A stretch of DNA of 64,000 bases from NCBI RefSeq assembly GCF_025685415.1, contig NZ_JAGSYB010000001.1, forward strand, positions 1,736,001 to 1,800,000. The letters are read 5' to 3'. Origin of the DNA: Terriglobus aquaticus. GTDB taxonomy: Bacteria > Acidobacteriota > Terriglobia > Terriglobales > Acidobacteriaceae. The position numbers and the translations under genes were made by a program. Positions within the stretch are counted from its first letter, which is position 1; each line of letters starts with the position of its first letter. The notes below the pieces were generated by a model. It did not search any database. It saw nothing but the letters and a program-made list of their open reading frames with translations, and was not told the DNA's origin. Shown here one piece after another: positions 54,229 through 63,262 of the stretch.

Positions 54229-55959
54229 TCACGGAAACTCAGGCACCTTCGGCGTCACGCGGTGCGGCGCTACCTGGGTCGGGCCGCCCTTGTCGTCGAT
54301 CACGTTTTCAATGGCGCCCAAGTTATCCAGCGCGACCGTGATCATGTGGTGGAAGCGCACCTCCGGCGTTTTCGGCACCTCGATGGCGCGGTCCAGCACC
54401 ACGTCCGGATGCCGAAACACGCTGTACACACCCAGCCCCCACGCCTCATGCTGCTTCACCGTGTCAGCCACCTTGTAGCTGGCCCATCCGCGCGCTCCGT
54501 TCGCATCCGTCCACGCAGCCTGTGTCGGCGGATCGTACGGGATCTCCGATTGGTAGAAGTACGTCCGTCCCGCCTCGCCGCTCCACAGCACTTGGTACTT
54601 CTCGTGGTGCTCAACGAACAGGCCGTACACCGTGACACGATCGCCCCGCACTACCAGGCCGTTGTCGCTTTCGTTCACGGTCCAGCCCACGCCGGCCTTG
54701 CCGTGGTCCGCACGCCAGATCCACGTGTGGTCCACAATCGTGTCGTCACTGTCGATCACCAGGTTGGCAGACACCTTGCCGACCGCGGCACCACCGACAC
54801 GGAAGAACACATCATGCAGCACAATCGGACGCGCATCATGCCGCAGGTGCACCCCTGCAGTACCCACGTGCAGCAGCGACGGCGACTTCGCCTCGCCCGC
54901 GTCGAACAGCAGGCCTGCGACGGCCACACCATCCACATCGGCGACCGTCATCGCCTCGGTTCCCTTAACCGCGTGCAGCGTCGCAAAGCCCAACCCCAGC
55001 ACCGTCGCATCTTTGCGCGTCACGCGAATCGGCTGATCCAGGTCATAGATACCCGGCGTCAGCAGCAGGTCTTTACCCTGTGACAACGCCGCATTGATCG
55101 TTGCTGCCGAATCTCGGTCCGCCCGCGCCACGTAGAACCGGCTCAGAGGCACCACCCGCCCGGGCGTCTCACCACCGTGCCAGCTCACACCACTGCTGTC
55201 GCGCCGCAATCCCGGCACACGCACCGCCAGCGTGCCGTCCTTCTCCTGCTCGAGAAACGGCTTCTCGCGTACCTCCGGCGTACGCCCCACCTTGGTGAAT
55301 GGAGGCTGGGGCCACTCGCCTTCCGGCATCTGCGGCGTGCCCACGAACACCATGTTCCAGTTCGCACCCGTCCACTGCTTCCACTCGCTGTTGCGCGCAA
55401 TCCACTGCTGTTGCGTGCCGGAGTTCACAGTCCCGTCGACGGTCGCATCGCTCATCCATCCGCCGCTCGCCCAGCCGTGACGCTGATTCAGCACCATGTC
55501 GCCTAGCACATGCATGCGACGGAACTCCACCGCCTGCGACACCGCCCACTGCATCGTCCCGCTCTCTGGCTTTACCGACAGCCCTTCCGCTCCTCTCCAG
55601 AAGGTAGTCGTTGCATTGTCATTCTTCAGAGCCGCGTCTACGCGTACATCACCATCAATGCGCACCGCATCCGGAGTCGCGCCCAGACCAAGCACCTCGG
55701 TATAGAACCCGATCGGCACTCTCAGGTGATACGTACCCGGCGCGAACAAGATCGCATACCGCCCGCTACCGAACTCACTGTGCTGCTGCTCGGTGTAGAT
55801 CGCATCGATCTTCGCCTGGTCCGCCGCCATGTCATCCGTCGGCCGGAAGACGACGACATTGCTGCCCATCTCCGGAAGCGCCACAGGAGGCTTCTGCGCA
55901 ACCGCTGTCGCAGCAACCGTAATCGACAACACCACTAAGCCAAAGCGCGAAGCCAACAT
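54229..55959 (-). CDS. Exported parallel beta-helix protein (GH55-like)
   Basis: 576 aa with signal peptide (MLASRFGLVVLSITVAATAVAQ). Two pectate-lyase-like beta-helix halves are suggested by repeated turns such as YAILFAPGTYHLRVPIGFYTEVLGLG and LLLTPGIYDLDQPIRVTRKDATVLGLG. A later stretch GLFVEHHEKYQVLWSGEAGRTYFYQSEIPYDP is shared by proteins often annotated as GH55-like or coagulation factor 5/8 type. No catalytic residue can be assigned safely. The ATG at 55959 lies 2 nt after the guaA stop with GAGTGGGAG before it, so expression is coupled to guaA. Confidence 0.8.
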   Translation of the reverse strand: MLASRFGLVVLSITVAATAVAQKPPVALPEMGSNVVVFRPTDDMAADQAKIDAIYTEQQHSEFGSGRYAILFAPGTYHLRVPIGFYTEVLGLGATPDAVRIDGDVRVDAALKNDNATTTFWRGAEGLSVKPESGTMQWAVSQAVEFRRMHVLGDMVLNQRHGWASGGWMSDATVDGTVNSGTQQQWIARNSEWKQWTGANWNMVFVGTPQMPEGEWPQPPFTKVGRTPEVREKPFLEQEKDGTLAVRVPGLRRDSSGVSWHGGETPGRVVPLSRFYVARADRDSAATINAALSQGKDLLLTPGIYDLDQPIRVTRKDATVLGLGFATLHAVKGTEAMTVADVDGVAVAGLLFDAGEAKSPSLLHVGTAGVHLRHDARPIVLHDVFFRVGGAAVGKVSANLVIDSDDTIVDHTWIWRADHGKAGVGWTVNESDNGLVVRGDRVTVYGLFVEHHEKYQVLWSGEAGRTYFYQSEIPYDPPTQAAWTDANGARGWASYKVADTVKQHEAWGLGVYSVFRHPDVVLDRAIEVPKTPEVRFHHMITVALDNLGAIENVIDDKGGPTQVAPHRVTPKVPEFP

Positions 55960-55961
55960 CG

Positions 55962-57548
55962 TCACTCCCACTCAATCGTTCCCGGAGGCTTGCTCGTCAC
56001 GTCGTACACCACGCGATTGATCCCGCGCACCTCGTTCACGATGCGGCTGCTGATCGTCCGCAACACCTCGTACGGCAACGGCACCCAGTCCGCCGTCATG
56101 CCATCGCCCGAGTGCACCGCTCGAATCGCACACGTGTAGGCATAGGTCCGCTGGTCACCCATCACGCCCACCGACTTCACCGGCAGCAGCACCGCAAAGC
56201 TCTGCCATATCTCGCGGTACAGCCCGGCCTTCTTGATCTCGTTCACGACGATCTCGTCTGCGTTCTGCAGAATCGAAACGCGCTCCGGCGTCACCTCGCC
56301 CACAATGCGCACCGCCAGCCCTGGCCCCGGAAACGGCTGCCGCTCCAGCACCTCCTGCGGCATACCCAGGTCCGCACCGAACCGCCGCACTTCGTCCTTG
56401 AACAGGTCGCGCAGCGGCTCAATCAGCTTCAGCTTCATGTTTTCAGGCAAGCCGCCCACGTTGTGGTGGCTCTTGATCGTCTGCGACGGCCCCTTCACGC
56501 TGCTCGACTCGATCACGTCCGGGTACAGCGTGCCCTGCACCAGCCACGCGACCTCCTTGCCGCCCACATCGTGCGCCACCTCGCCGGCCTTTTCCTGCCC
56601 GCGCAGAATCTTCGCCGCCTCGTCATCGAACACCGCGATGAACTCGCGGCCGATGATCTTGCGCTTCGTCTCCGGATCGGTAATGCCACCCAGCTGCGAC
56701 AGGAACCGCTTCGACGCGTCCACCGCAACCACGTTCAAGCCGAGCTTCTCGCGCATGTTGCGCTGTACCTGCTCAAACTCATTCTTGCGCAAAACACCGT
56801 TGTTCACAAAAATGCACGTGAGCCGGTCGCCAATGGCGCGAGCCACCAAGACCGCCGCCACCGCCGAGTCCACGCCACCACTCAAACCGCAGATCGCATG
56901 CCCATCCGGCCCCACCTGCTCGCGAATGCGCGCCACGGTCGACTCGATGAACGCCTCGCTGGTCCAGTCCGCCTTCGCCCCGCAGATCTCAAACACAAAG
57001 TTCCGCAGCAGCTCCGTCCCCTGCTTCGAGTGCGCAACCTCGGGGTGCCACTGCACCGCATACATCCGCCGCGTCTCGTCCGCAATACTCGCCAGCGCGC
57101 TGTGCGACGTCGCCGCCACCACAAACCCCTCCGGCAGGTCGATCACGCTGTCGCCGTGAGACATCCACACCTGCAGCTCACGCGGCAGTCCGGCAAACAG
57201 CCGGTTCTCCACCGCTACCGTCGCAACCGCATCGCCGTACTCGCGCTTGTCCGCCGGCTCCACGCGCCCGCCCAGGTGGTGCGCCATGAACTGCATGCCG
57301 TAGCAGATGCCCAGCACCGGCAGCCCCAACCCCAGTACCGCCGGATCAGCCTTCGGCGCATCCGCGTCATACACCGAGCTCGGTCCGCCCGAAAGCACCA
57401 CGCCGACCGGGTTCAGCGCCCGGATCTCCTCGAGTTGCGCCGTGCACGGCAGCACCACGCTGAACACGTTGAACTCACGAACGCGCCGCGCAATCAACTG
57501 CGTGTATTGCGCGCCAAAATCCAGAATTACGACCGTCGAACTACTCAC
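55962..57548 (-). CDS. guaA: GMP synthase (glutamine-hydrolysing)
   Basis: 528 aa. It aminates XMP to GMP. The class I glutamine amidotransferase domain has Cys in GICYGMQ, and His/Glu in WHPEVAHS; the synthetase P-loop is [10 protein letters not shown], followed by the dimerisation domain ([12 protein letters not shown]) and the C-terminal ending TIEWE. GTG start at 57548 is chosen because TACACT lies exactly 6 nt upstream and because VILDFGAQY begins right after. Confidence 0.97.
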   Translation of the reverse strand: MSSSTVVILDFGAQYTQLIARRVREFNVFSVVLPCTAQLEEIRALNPVGVVLSGGPSSVYDADAPKADPAVLGLGLPVLGICYGMQFMAHHLGGRVEPADKREYGDAVATVAVENRLFAGLPRELQVWMSHGDSVIDLPEGFVVAATSHSALASIADETRRMYAVQWHPEVAHSKQGTELLRNFVFEICGAKADWTSEAFIESTVARIREQVGPDGHAICGLSGGVDSAVAAVLVARAIGDRLTCIFVNNGVLRKNEFEQVQRNMREKLGLNVVAVDASKRFLSQLGGITDPETKRKIIGREFIAVFDDEAAKILRGQEKAGEVAHDVGGKEVAWLVQGTLYPDVIESSSVKGPSQTIKSHHNVGGLPENMKLKLIEPLRDLFKDEVRRFGADLGMPQEVLERQPFPGPGLAVRIVGEVTPERVSILQNADEIVVNEIKKAGLYREIWQSFAVLLPVKSVGVMGDQRTYAYTCAIRAVHSGDGMTADWVPLPYEVLRTISSRIVNEVRGINRVVYDVTSKPPGTIEWE

Positions 57549-57554
57549 GCCCCC

Positions 57555-57560
57555 AGTGTA
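57555..57560 (-). promoter_or_regulatory. -10-like TACACT box of guaA (leaderless type)
   Basis: TACACT on the minus strand ending 6 nt before the GTG start at 57548. Confidence 0.5.
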
Positions 57561-57652
57561 CCGGCAGGCAGAGCCAGCTTCGATCTCCAGACGCAGCAAA
57601 GCAGTGAGCCTGGGCCCACTGCCTTGCTTGATCCTGGCTTACTGAGCCAGCT

Positions 57653-57823
57653 CTAGTTCGGATCCTTCGTCCGGGTCCGCGTCACTGCCGTCAGAATGCC
57701 GGCACCGAGCATGATCACAGCCACGGCGGCAATCCACTGCGAGTGGATGTGTGCCAGGTTCATCGCGTACACCACGCCCGCGATCACGATAATGTAGCCA
57801 ATCAGATAGATACCGAAGTTCAT
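57653..57823 (-). CDS. Two-helix membrane mini-protein, unknown
   Basis: 56 aa with two hydrophobic helices (FGIYLIGYIIVIAGVVYA and IAAVAVIMLGAGILTAV) and a basic C-terminal tail (TRTRTKDPN). ATG at 57823 chosen over an upstream extension (57847) because the first helix follows. Function unknown. Confidence 0.55.
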   Translation of the reverse strand: MNFGIYLIGYIIVIAGVVYAMNLAHIHSQWIAAVAVIMLGAGILTAVTRTRTKDPN

Positions 57824-57878
57824 GGGACGCAAGGCTCCTGTGCGCAACGTTCGCGCACACCCGTCTAGGGGCGCGCGT

Positions 57879-58829
57879 CTACTCGGATGCAGCCTTTTGC
57901 CGGAACGTAACCTCGTGTCGCCGCAGCAGTTCGCTGAACGCGTGCAGCCGCGTCACATGGAAAAAATCCGAAGCCGCAAAGTACCAAAGGCCCACGAGTC
58001 CCGACCACATCAGCACATACTCTTCCGTCACGATAGTGGTAAACGGCAGTGGAAACGCCGAAAACGCCAGCGAAAGCACGATCAGCATGATCTTGACCAC
58101 GCTCAGCACCAGGTTGATCTCCACCATGCCGCCGCGCGCACCCTGCGCCCGCGCCGCCCGGCTCAGGCTGGCGAACACTCCGGTGTTCTCCCGCATCGCC
58201 ACAATCGGCGCAGCGGCAAACACCCAGCTCATCGCACCCGTCAGCACAAACAGCCCAAGCGTGATCACGATCGCGCCACCGGTGTAGAGCATCATTTGCG
58301 GCTCACCACCGCGCGCAATCGGGTCCGCAATGCTCACCCGCGCCATCCACTGCACCAGCAGCCACCAAACCCAGGCCACCACCAGCGAGAGCACCAGCCG
58401 CATCGCCTGCAGCCCGCACAGCACGAACCAGCGCCCACGCATCGCCGGGTCCAGGCGCCGCAGCACCAGCGTTCGCCCAGCCGACGACAGCAGCACCCAG
58501 ACCAGCGCAAACACCGGCACAGCCCACAGAGCAGTACGCTCCAGCACCGGCACGATCATCTGCACAAACGCACCGATCGCCGCCGCCGCGCCCATCGGGT
58601 CCGTCAGCAACTGGTTGGCGGAGACGCGCTGCACCCCCGTCACCTGCCACGGCACCTGATCCAGCGCCTTTTGAAACGCCGTCCAGCACATCCACAGCAG
58701 CGGCGCCCCAAACAGCCAGCGCCAGCCGATCTCCATCAGCACCACCAGCGGATGCCGCCACGCCCACGTGACATTGGCGACGAAGCCCTGCGTTGCCCTC
58801 TGCGGCGATGCTGCGGTGTGCACGGCCAT
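57879..58829 (-). CDS. Polytopic membrane protein, unknown
   Basis: 316 aa with about six hydrophobic segments, starting with a basic N terminus (TWAWRHPLVVLMEIGWRWLFG). The arrangement LVVAWVWWLLVQWMARV, GGAIVITLGLFVLTGAMSW and NLVLSVVKIMLIVLSLAFSAF suggests a membrane-integral protein of no known family. It lies 3 bp after the leuS stop and is probably co-transcribed with it. Confidence 0.7.
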   Translation of the reverse strand: MAVHTAASPQRATQGFVANVTWAWRHPLVVLMEIGWRWLFGAPLLWMCWTAFQKALDQVPWQVTGVQRVSANQLLTDPMGAAAAIGAFVQMIVPVLERTALWAVPVFALVWVLLSSAGRTLVLRRLDPAMRGRWFVLCGLQAMRLVLSLVVAWVWWLLVQWMARVSIADPIARGGEPQMMLYTGGAIVITLGLFVLTGAMSWVFAAAPIVAMRENTGVFASLSRAARAQGARGGMVEINLVLSVVKIMLIVLSLAFSAFPLPFTTIVTEEYVLMWSGLVGLWYFAASDFFHVTRLHAFSELLRRHEVTFRQKAASE

Positions 58830-58832
58830 GCG

Positions 58833-61352
58833 CTACTTCACAACCAGGTTGACCAGCTTGCCCGGCACCACAATCGTCTTCACCACGGTCTTGTCCACCA
58901 GCCGCGCCGCAATGCGCTCATCGCTCATCGCCGCCGCCTTCACCGCGTCGTTGTCCGCGCCCGCCGGCACCTTCACCACATTCGCCAGCTTGCCGTTGAT
59001 CTGCACCGGGATCTCGATCTCGTCCTCGCGCGCCAACTCCGCATCCGCCGCAGGCCACGGCTGCCGGAACACCACACCCTCATGCCCCAGCTCCGTCCAC
59101 AACTCCTGCGCCAGGAACGGCGCAAACGGCGCCAGCAACAGCGTCAGCGACCGGAACAACTCGCGCTGCGTCGCCTCGCTCACCTCGCCCGAGTCCATCG
59201 CAGCCTCTGCCGCGATCAGTTCATTCACCAGCACCATCACGCTCGCGATGCAGGTGTTGAAGTGCCAGCGCCCGCTGAAGTCCAGCGTGATTTTCGCAAT
59301 GGTCTGGTGCAAGGTGCGCAACAGCTTCTGCCCCGCAGGCGACAACGCCTCCGTCGCGCTCGATCCCTCGTGCGCCTTCAGCCCCGGCGCAAACTTCATC
59401 GTTACGCGGTACACGCGCGACAGGAACCGCGAGATGCCCGCGACACCCTCTTCCTGCCACTCCAGGTCGCGATCCGGCGGCGCCGCAAACAGCGCGTACA
59501 TGCGCGTCGCATCCGCGCCGTACTTCGCAATCATGTCGTCGGGCGACACCACATTGCCCTTCGACTTCGACATCTTCGCGCCGTTCTTGATCACCATACC
59601 CTGCGTGAACAACCGCTTCGCCGGCTCGCTGTTCTCGATCAGGCCCAGGTCGCGCATCACCTTGGTCCAGAACCGCGAATAGATCAGGTGCAGGATCGCG
59701 TGCTCCACGCCGCCAATGTACTGGTCGATCTCAAACCAGTAGTTCGCCACCGCACTGTCGAACGGCGCCGCCGAGTTCTTCGGGTCCGTGTAGCGGTAGA
59801 AGTACCAGCTCGAATCTACGAACGTATCCATCGTGTCCGTCTCGCGCTTCGCGGCACCACCACACGCCGGGCATGTCGTGTTCAGAAATTCCGGCACGCT
59901 CGCCAGCGGCGATCCCTGTACGTTCTGCACGTCGATGTTGTCCGGCAACAGCACCGGCAACTGCTCCGCCGGCACCGGCTGCATGCCGCACTGGTCGCAA
60001 TACACCACCGGGATCGGCGTACCCCAGTACCGCTGCCGGCTCACGCCCCAGTCCTTCAACCGGAACGTCACCGTAGCCTTGCCGAAGCCCTGCGCCTCGG
60101 CATGCTTGGCCATCTTCTCCAAGGCCTCCAGCACCGGCTCGCCCGTCCACTCGCCGCTGTCGACCAGCACCGCCTCGGCCTTGTCCGTGAACGGCAGGCT
60201 TAACTCCTCCGTGTCCAGGTTCGGAGCCACAACGCGCTTGATCGGCAAACCGTACTTCGTCGCAAACTCAAAGTCGCGCTCATCATGCCCCGGCACACTC
60301 ATCACCGCGCCCGTGCCGTAGCCGCTCAACACGTAGTTCGCCACCCACACCGGAATCGGCTCACCCGTGAACGGGTTGATCACCTTGCGCCCAGTGTCTA
60401 CGCCATGCTTCGGCAACTCGCCCAGAGCGTCGGTGTCCTTCGCCGTCTTCTGCTCGGCCAGCATCGCTTCCACTTCGGGCCGCAGCTTCTCATCGAAGCC
60501 ACACCAATGCGTCACGATCGGATGATCCGGCGCCACCTGCAAGCTCGTCGCGCCAAAGATCGTATCGATGCGCGTGGTGAACACTGTAATCGTCATCGAG
60601 TCCGTACAGCCCTCGACGGCAAACGTCACCTCCGCGCCCTCGCTGCGGCCGATCCAGTTGCGCTGCATCGTGCGCACCTTCTCCGGCCATCCGTCCAGCG
60701 CATCCAGACCGTTCAGCAGCTCATCCGCGTACTTCGTAATGCGATAGAACCACTGCGTCAGGTCGCGCTGCTCGACCAGCGTGTCCTCGTGCCGCCAGCA
60801 GTAACCGCCCACCACCTGCTCATTCGCCAGCACGGTGTTGCACTTGGGGCACCAGTTCACCTTGCTCTTCTTGCGATACGCCAGGTCGCGCTTCAGCATC
60901 TCCAGGAAGAACCACTGGTTCCAACGGTAGTAGTCCGGCAGGCACGTGGTCACCTCGCGCTGCCAGTCATAGCTCAGCCCCATGCGCTGCATCTGCTTGC
61001 GCATCTCGGCAATGTTGCTCAGCGTCCAGTCACGCGGCGGCGTGTTGTTCTTGATGGCAGCGTTCTCCGCCGGCAGGCCAAAACTGTCCCACCCCATCGG
61101 GTGCAGCACGTTGAAGCCGTTCATCCACTGATAGCGCGCCAGCGCGTCGCCAATGCTGTAGTTCCGCACATGCCCCATGTGCAGCTTGCCGCTGGGGTAC
61201 GGCAGCATCTCAAGAACGTAGTACTTCGGCTTGCCGCCGGTGTGCGGCTCCGCGGCATACAGCGCCGGGTCGGCATCCCACTGCGCCTGCAGGCGCGGCT
61301 CAATCTCGGCGGGGTTGTAACGAATCTCAACGTTCTGGGCGGCTTCAGGCAT
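58833..61352 (-). CDS. leuS: Leucyl-tRNA synthetase
   Basis: 839 aa class I synthetase. HMGH (58-61) is the HIGH box and KMSKS (593-597) is intact; the connective editing domain (about 220-420) lies between and shows the zinc-binding type CPKCNTVL and, later, CPACGG. ATG at 61352 is used; TACAAT lies 8 nt before it, and an in-frame GTG at 61355 lies one codon upstream. It is divergent from the fluoride riboswitch and exporter. Confidence 0.97.
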   Translation of the reverse strand: MPEAAQNVEIRYNPAEIEPRLQAQWDADPALYAAEPHTGGKPKYYVLEMLPYPSGKLHMGHVRNYSIGDALARYQWMNGFNVLHPMGWDSFGLPAENAAIKNNTPPRDWTLSNIAEMRKQMQRMGLSYDWQREVTTCLPDYYRWNQWFFLEMLKRDLAYRKKSKVNWCPKCNTVLANEQVVGGYCWRHEDTLVEQRDLTQWFYRITKYADELLNGLDALDGWPEKVRTMQRNWIGRSEGAEVTFAVEGCTDSMTITVFTTRIDTIFGATSLQVAPDHPIVTHWCGFDEKLRPEVEAMLAEQKTAKDTDALGELPKHGVDTGRKVINPFTGEPIPVWVANYVLSGYGTGAVMSVPGHDERDFEFATKYGLPIKRVVAPNLDTEELSLPFTDKAEAVLVDSGEWTGEPVLEALEKMAKHAEAQGFGKATVTFRLKDWGVSRQRYWGTPIPVVYCDQCGMQPVPAEQLPVLLPDNIDVQNVQGSPLASVPEFLNTTCPACGGAAKRETDTMDTFVDSSWYFYRYTDPKNSAAPFDSAVANYWFEIDQYIGGVEHAILHLIYSRFWTKVMRDLGLIENSEPAKRLFTQGMVIKNGAKMSKSKGNVVSPDDMIAKYGADATRMYALFAAPPDRDLEWQEEGVAGISRFLSRVYRVTMKFAPGLKAHEGSSATEALSPAGQKLLRTLHQTIAKITLDFSGRWHFNTCIASVMVLVNELIAAEAAMDSGEVSEATQRELFRSLTLLLAPFAPFLAQELWTELGHEGVVFRQPWPAADAELAREDEIEIPVQINGKLANVVKVPAGADNDAVKAAAMSDERIAARLVDKTVVKTIVVPGKLVNLVVK

Positions 61353-61360
61353 CACTTCTC

Positions 61361-61366
61361 ATTGTA
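61361..61366 (-). promoter_or_regulatory. -10-like TACAAT box of leuS
   Basis: TACAAT on the minus strand, 8 nt before the leuS ATG. Confidence 0.45.
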
Positions 61367-61430
61367 GAAGCTGGCAGGCAACTTACACCTCTGTCCCGCT
61401 GAACTGATAGCTTTTAAGCAGGCTTTCCAT

Positions 61431-61497
61431 GGCGATGGGGTTCGCCAAAACCGCCCGGAACGGGCTGATGACTCCTGCGACATTCCTCAGAGGAGTC
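61431..61497 (+). promoter_or_regulatory. Fluoride riboswitch (crcB motif) with SD-sequestering platform
   Basis: Stem 1 GGCGA/TCGCC (61431-61435, 61442-61446) with loop TGGGGT; stem 2 GCCCG/CGGGC (61453-61457, 61461-61465); then TGATG and ACTCC (61471-61475), which pairs with GGGGT (61437-61441) to make the aptamer pseudoknot (one G-U). The same ACTCC region can pair instead as GACTCCT (61470-61476) with AGGAGTC (61491-61497), covering the AGGAG ribosome-binding site of the downstream gene. Fluoride binding should therefore expose the site and switch translation on. Confidence 0.93.
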
Positions 61498-61507
61498 TCC
61501 TCCACAC

Positions 61508-62827
61508 ATGCTTCGCAACTATCTCGCGCCTGACTTCAAACGCAGCCTGCTCGCCCTGCCGCAGTACCTCGTGCGCTGGGTTCCCATTGCTGGCATCGCC
61601 GGTATTCTGGCTGGCGCGGCGTCGGCTCTGCTCATCTGGTCGCTGAACCAGGCCACGCGCATCCGCGAATCGCACCTGTGGCTCATCGCCCTGCTGCCGC
61701 TTGCCGGCCTCGTCGAGGGCCTGCTCTACCTCTACATCGGGCGGGACGTCTCCGGCGGCAACAACCTCATCTTCGAACAGATCCAGCAACCCACGCGTCG
61801 CCTGCAGTTCCGCATGACGCCGCTGATCCTGCTCACCACCTTCATGACGCATCTGTTCGGCGGGTCCGCGGGCCGGGAAGGCACCGCGCTCCAGACCGGC
61901 GCATCCCTCGCCGATCAGCTCACCCGGCCCTTTCGCCTGGACGAGCGTGGCCGCCGCATCCTGCTCATGGCCGGCCTCAGCGCCGGCTTCGGCTCCGTCT
62001 TCGGCGCGCCTCTCGCCGGTGCCGTCTTCGGCATGGAGGTGCTCGCCATCGGTTCGGTCAGCTACGACGCCATCCTCCCCTGCTTCGTCGCTTCACTGAT
62101 CGGCAACATCACCACCTCCGCGCTTACGGAGCATGAGGCCGCCTTCCGCGTCGGCTATGTTCCATATCTGAACGTGCGCACGCTCGTGCTGGCCGCCATC
62201 GCAGGCGCAATCTTCGGCGCGGTCGGCCTCGCCTTTTCCTGGATCGCTCACCAGATCGAGCTTTTCTTCAAGAACCATGTGCGCTACGTGCCCATGCGGC
62301 CCTTCTTCGGCGGCGTCCTCGTGGCGCTCGCTGCGGCTGCCATCCACAGCACACGCTACCTTGGTCTGGGTGCCCGCCCCATCGTGGAGGCGTTCGCCCT
62401 CCGCGTCAGTCCGTGGGACTGGCTCGGCAAGCTTCTCTTCACCGCGCTCACCCTGGGTGCTGGTTTCAAGGGCGGCGAAGTGACACCGCTCTTCTTCGTC
62501 GGTGCCACGCTCGGCAACGCCCTGTCCCGCTTCATCGCTTTACCGATGCCGCTGCTGGCGGCCATGGGTTTCGTGGGAGTCTTCGCCGGAGCAGCCAACA
62601 CGCCCATCGCCTCCACCCTGCTCGCCATGGAGCTCTTCGGCGCGGAAGCCGGCAGCTTCGCCGCGATCGCCTGCATCTTCTCGTACCTGTTTTCCGGCCA
62701 CTCCGGCATCTACCGTACGCAGCGCGTCCAGGTCAACAAGTACGGCGTGATCACAGAAGTTCCGGCCAACACGATCACGCATCCAGAGGATGCGATCCAC
62801 CCGCAGCACGACAACGTCCAGATCTGA
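61508..62827 (+). CDS. CLC-family fluoride/proton antiporter (CLC-F type)
   Basis: 439 aa, about ten or more membrane helices. GSAGREGTALQTG carries the gating Glu (E124) in the GREGT form, which differs from the GKEGP of chloride transporters and fits the CLC-F fluoride exporters. A second pore motif appears as GFKGGEVTPLFF. A fluoride riboswitch controls it, which gives independent support for a fluoride substrate. AGGAG lies 12 nt before the ATG, a slightly long spacing. No CrcB/Fluc gene is in the window. Confidence 0.93.
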   Translation: MLRNYLAPDFKRSLLALPQYLVRWVPIAGIAGILAGAASALLIWSLNQATRIRESHLWLIALLPLAGLVEGLLYLYIGRDVSGGNNLIFEQIQQPTRRLQFRMTPLILLTTFMTHLFGGSAGREGTALQTGASLADQLTRPFRLDERGRRILLMAGLSAGFGSVFGAPLAGAVFGMEVLAIGSVSYDAILPCFVASLIGNITTSALTEHEAAFRVGYVPYLNVRTLVLAAIAGAIFGAVGLAFSWIAHQIELFFKNHVRYVPMRPFFGGVLVALAAAAIHSTRYLGLGARPIVEAFALRVSPWDWLGKLLFTALTLGAGFKGGEVTPLFFVGATLGNALSRFIALPMPLLAAMGFVGVFAGAANTPIASTLLAMELFGAEAGSFAAIACIFSYLFSGHSGIYRTQRVQVNKYGVITEVPANTITHPEDAIHPQHDNVQI

Positions 62828-62893
62828 TCTCCAGGACCAGCCCCGTGCCGCTGCATTCACCGCCACGGATCTCGCGGCCTGGCGAACGCTCGC

Positions 62894-63220
62894 CTATGCC
62901 AGCGAGATCGGGTTCCCGGTATGCTCGCCGATCAGCCGCTCCGTCAGCGGCAGCAGCGCTTCACCCGTCTTCGGCAGCGCAAACGCCTCGCCATTCCAGT
63001 CCAGCTTGAAGCTCGTCGACAGCGCCGAAATCCAGATCTGCCGCACCGGCGTATTCGGCGTAAACACAAACTTCCCCTTGGGGTCGTCGAACACCACGTT
63101 CAGCACGCCGCCGTTCTCTTCCACCTCAAAGCCGCCGTCTTCCTCGGCCTCGATCAGGCTCTGCTTCAGCGTGTGCAACGCGCGGTCTGCCTCGCGCCGA
63201 AAAGTCGTCTCGTCCATCAT
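62894..63220 (-). CDS. cyaY: Frataxin-like iron-binding protein
   Basis: 108 aa. Acidic first helix (READRALHTLKQSLIEAEEDGG) followed by the frataxin beta sheet, FEVEENGGVLNVVFDDPKGKFVFTPNTPVRQIWISALS and FKLDWNG, matching CyaY. Frataxin regulates iron delivery for Fe-S cluster assembly. TAGACT lies exactly 6 nt before the first of two adjacent ATGs. No isc/suf genes are nearby. Confidence 0.93.
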   Translation of the reverse strand: MMDETTFRREADRALHTLKQSLIEAEEDGGFEVEENGGVLNVVFDDPKGKFVFTPNTPVRQIWISALSTSFKLDWNGEAFALPKTGEALLPLTERLIGEHTGNPISLA

Positions 63221-63226
63221 GCGCCC

Positions 63227-63232
63227 AGTCTA
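63227..63232 (-). promoter_or_regulatory. -10-like TAGACT box of cyaY (leaderless type)
   Basis: TAGACT on the minus strand ending 6 nt before the first ATG of cyaY. Confidence 0.5.
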
Positions 63233-63262
63233 AATGCCGCCCCGGCAGCGACCCCTCGCACG

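Noticed and set aside
57822-60203. Long plus-strand open frame (about 790 codons) opposite leuS
   Set aside because: Arg/His/Pro-rich composition with no motif, entirely antisense to leuS, the membrane-protein gene and the mini-protein; a by-product of high GC codon use.
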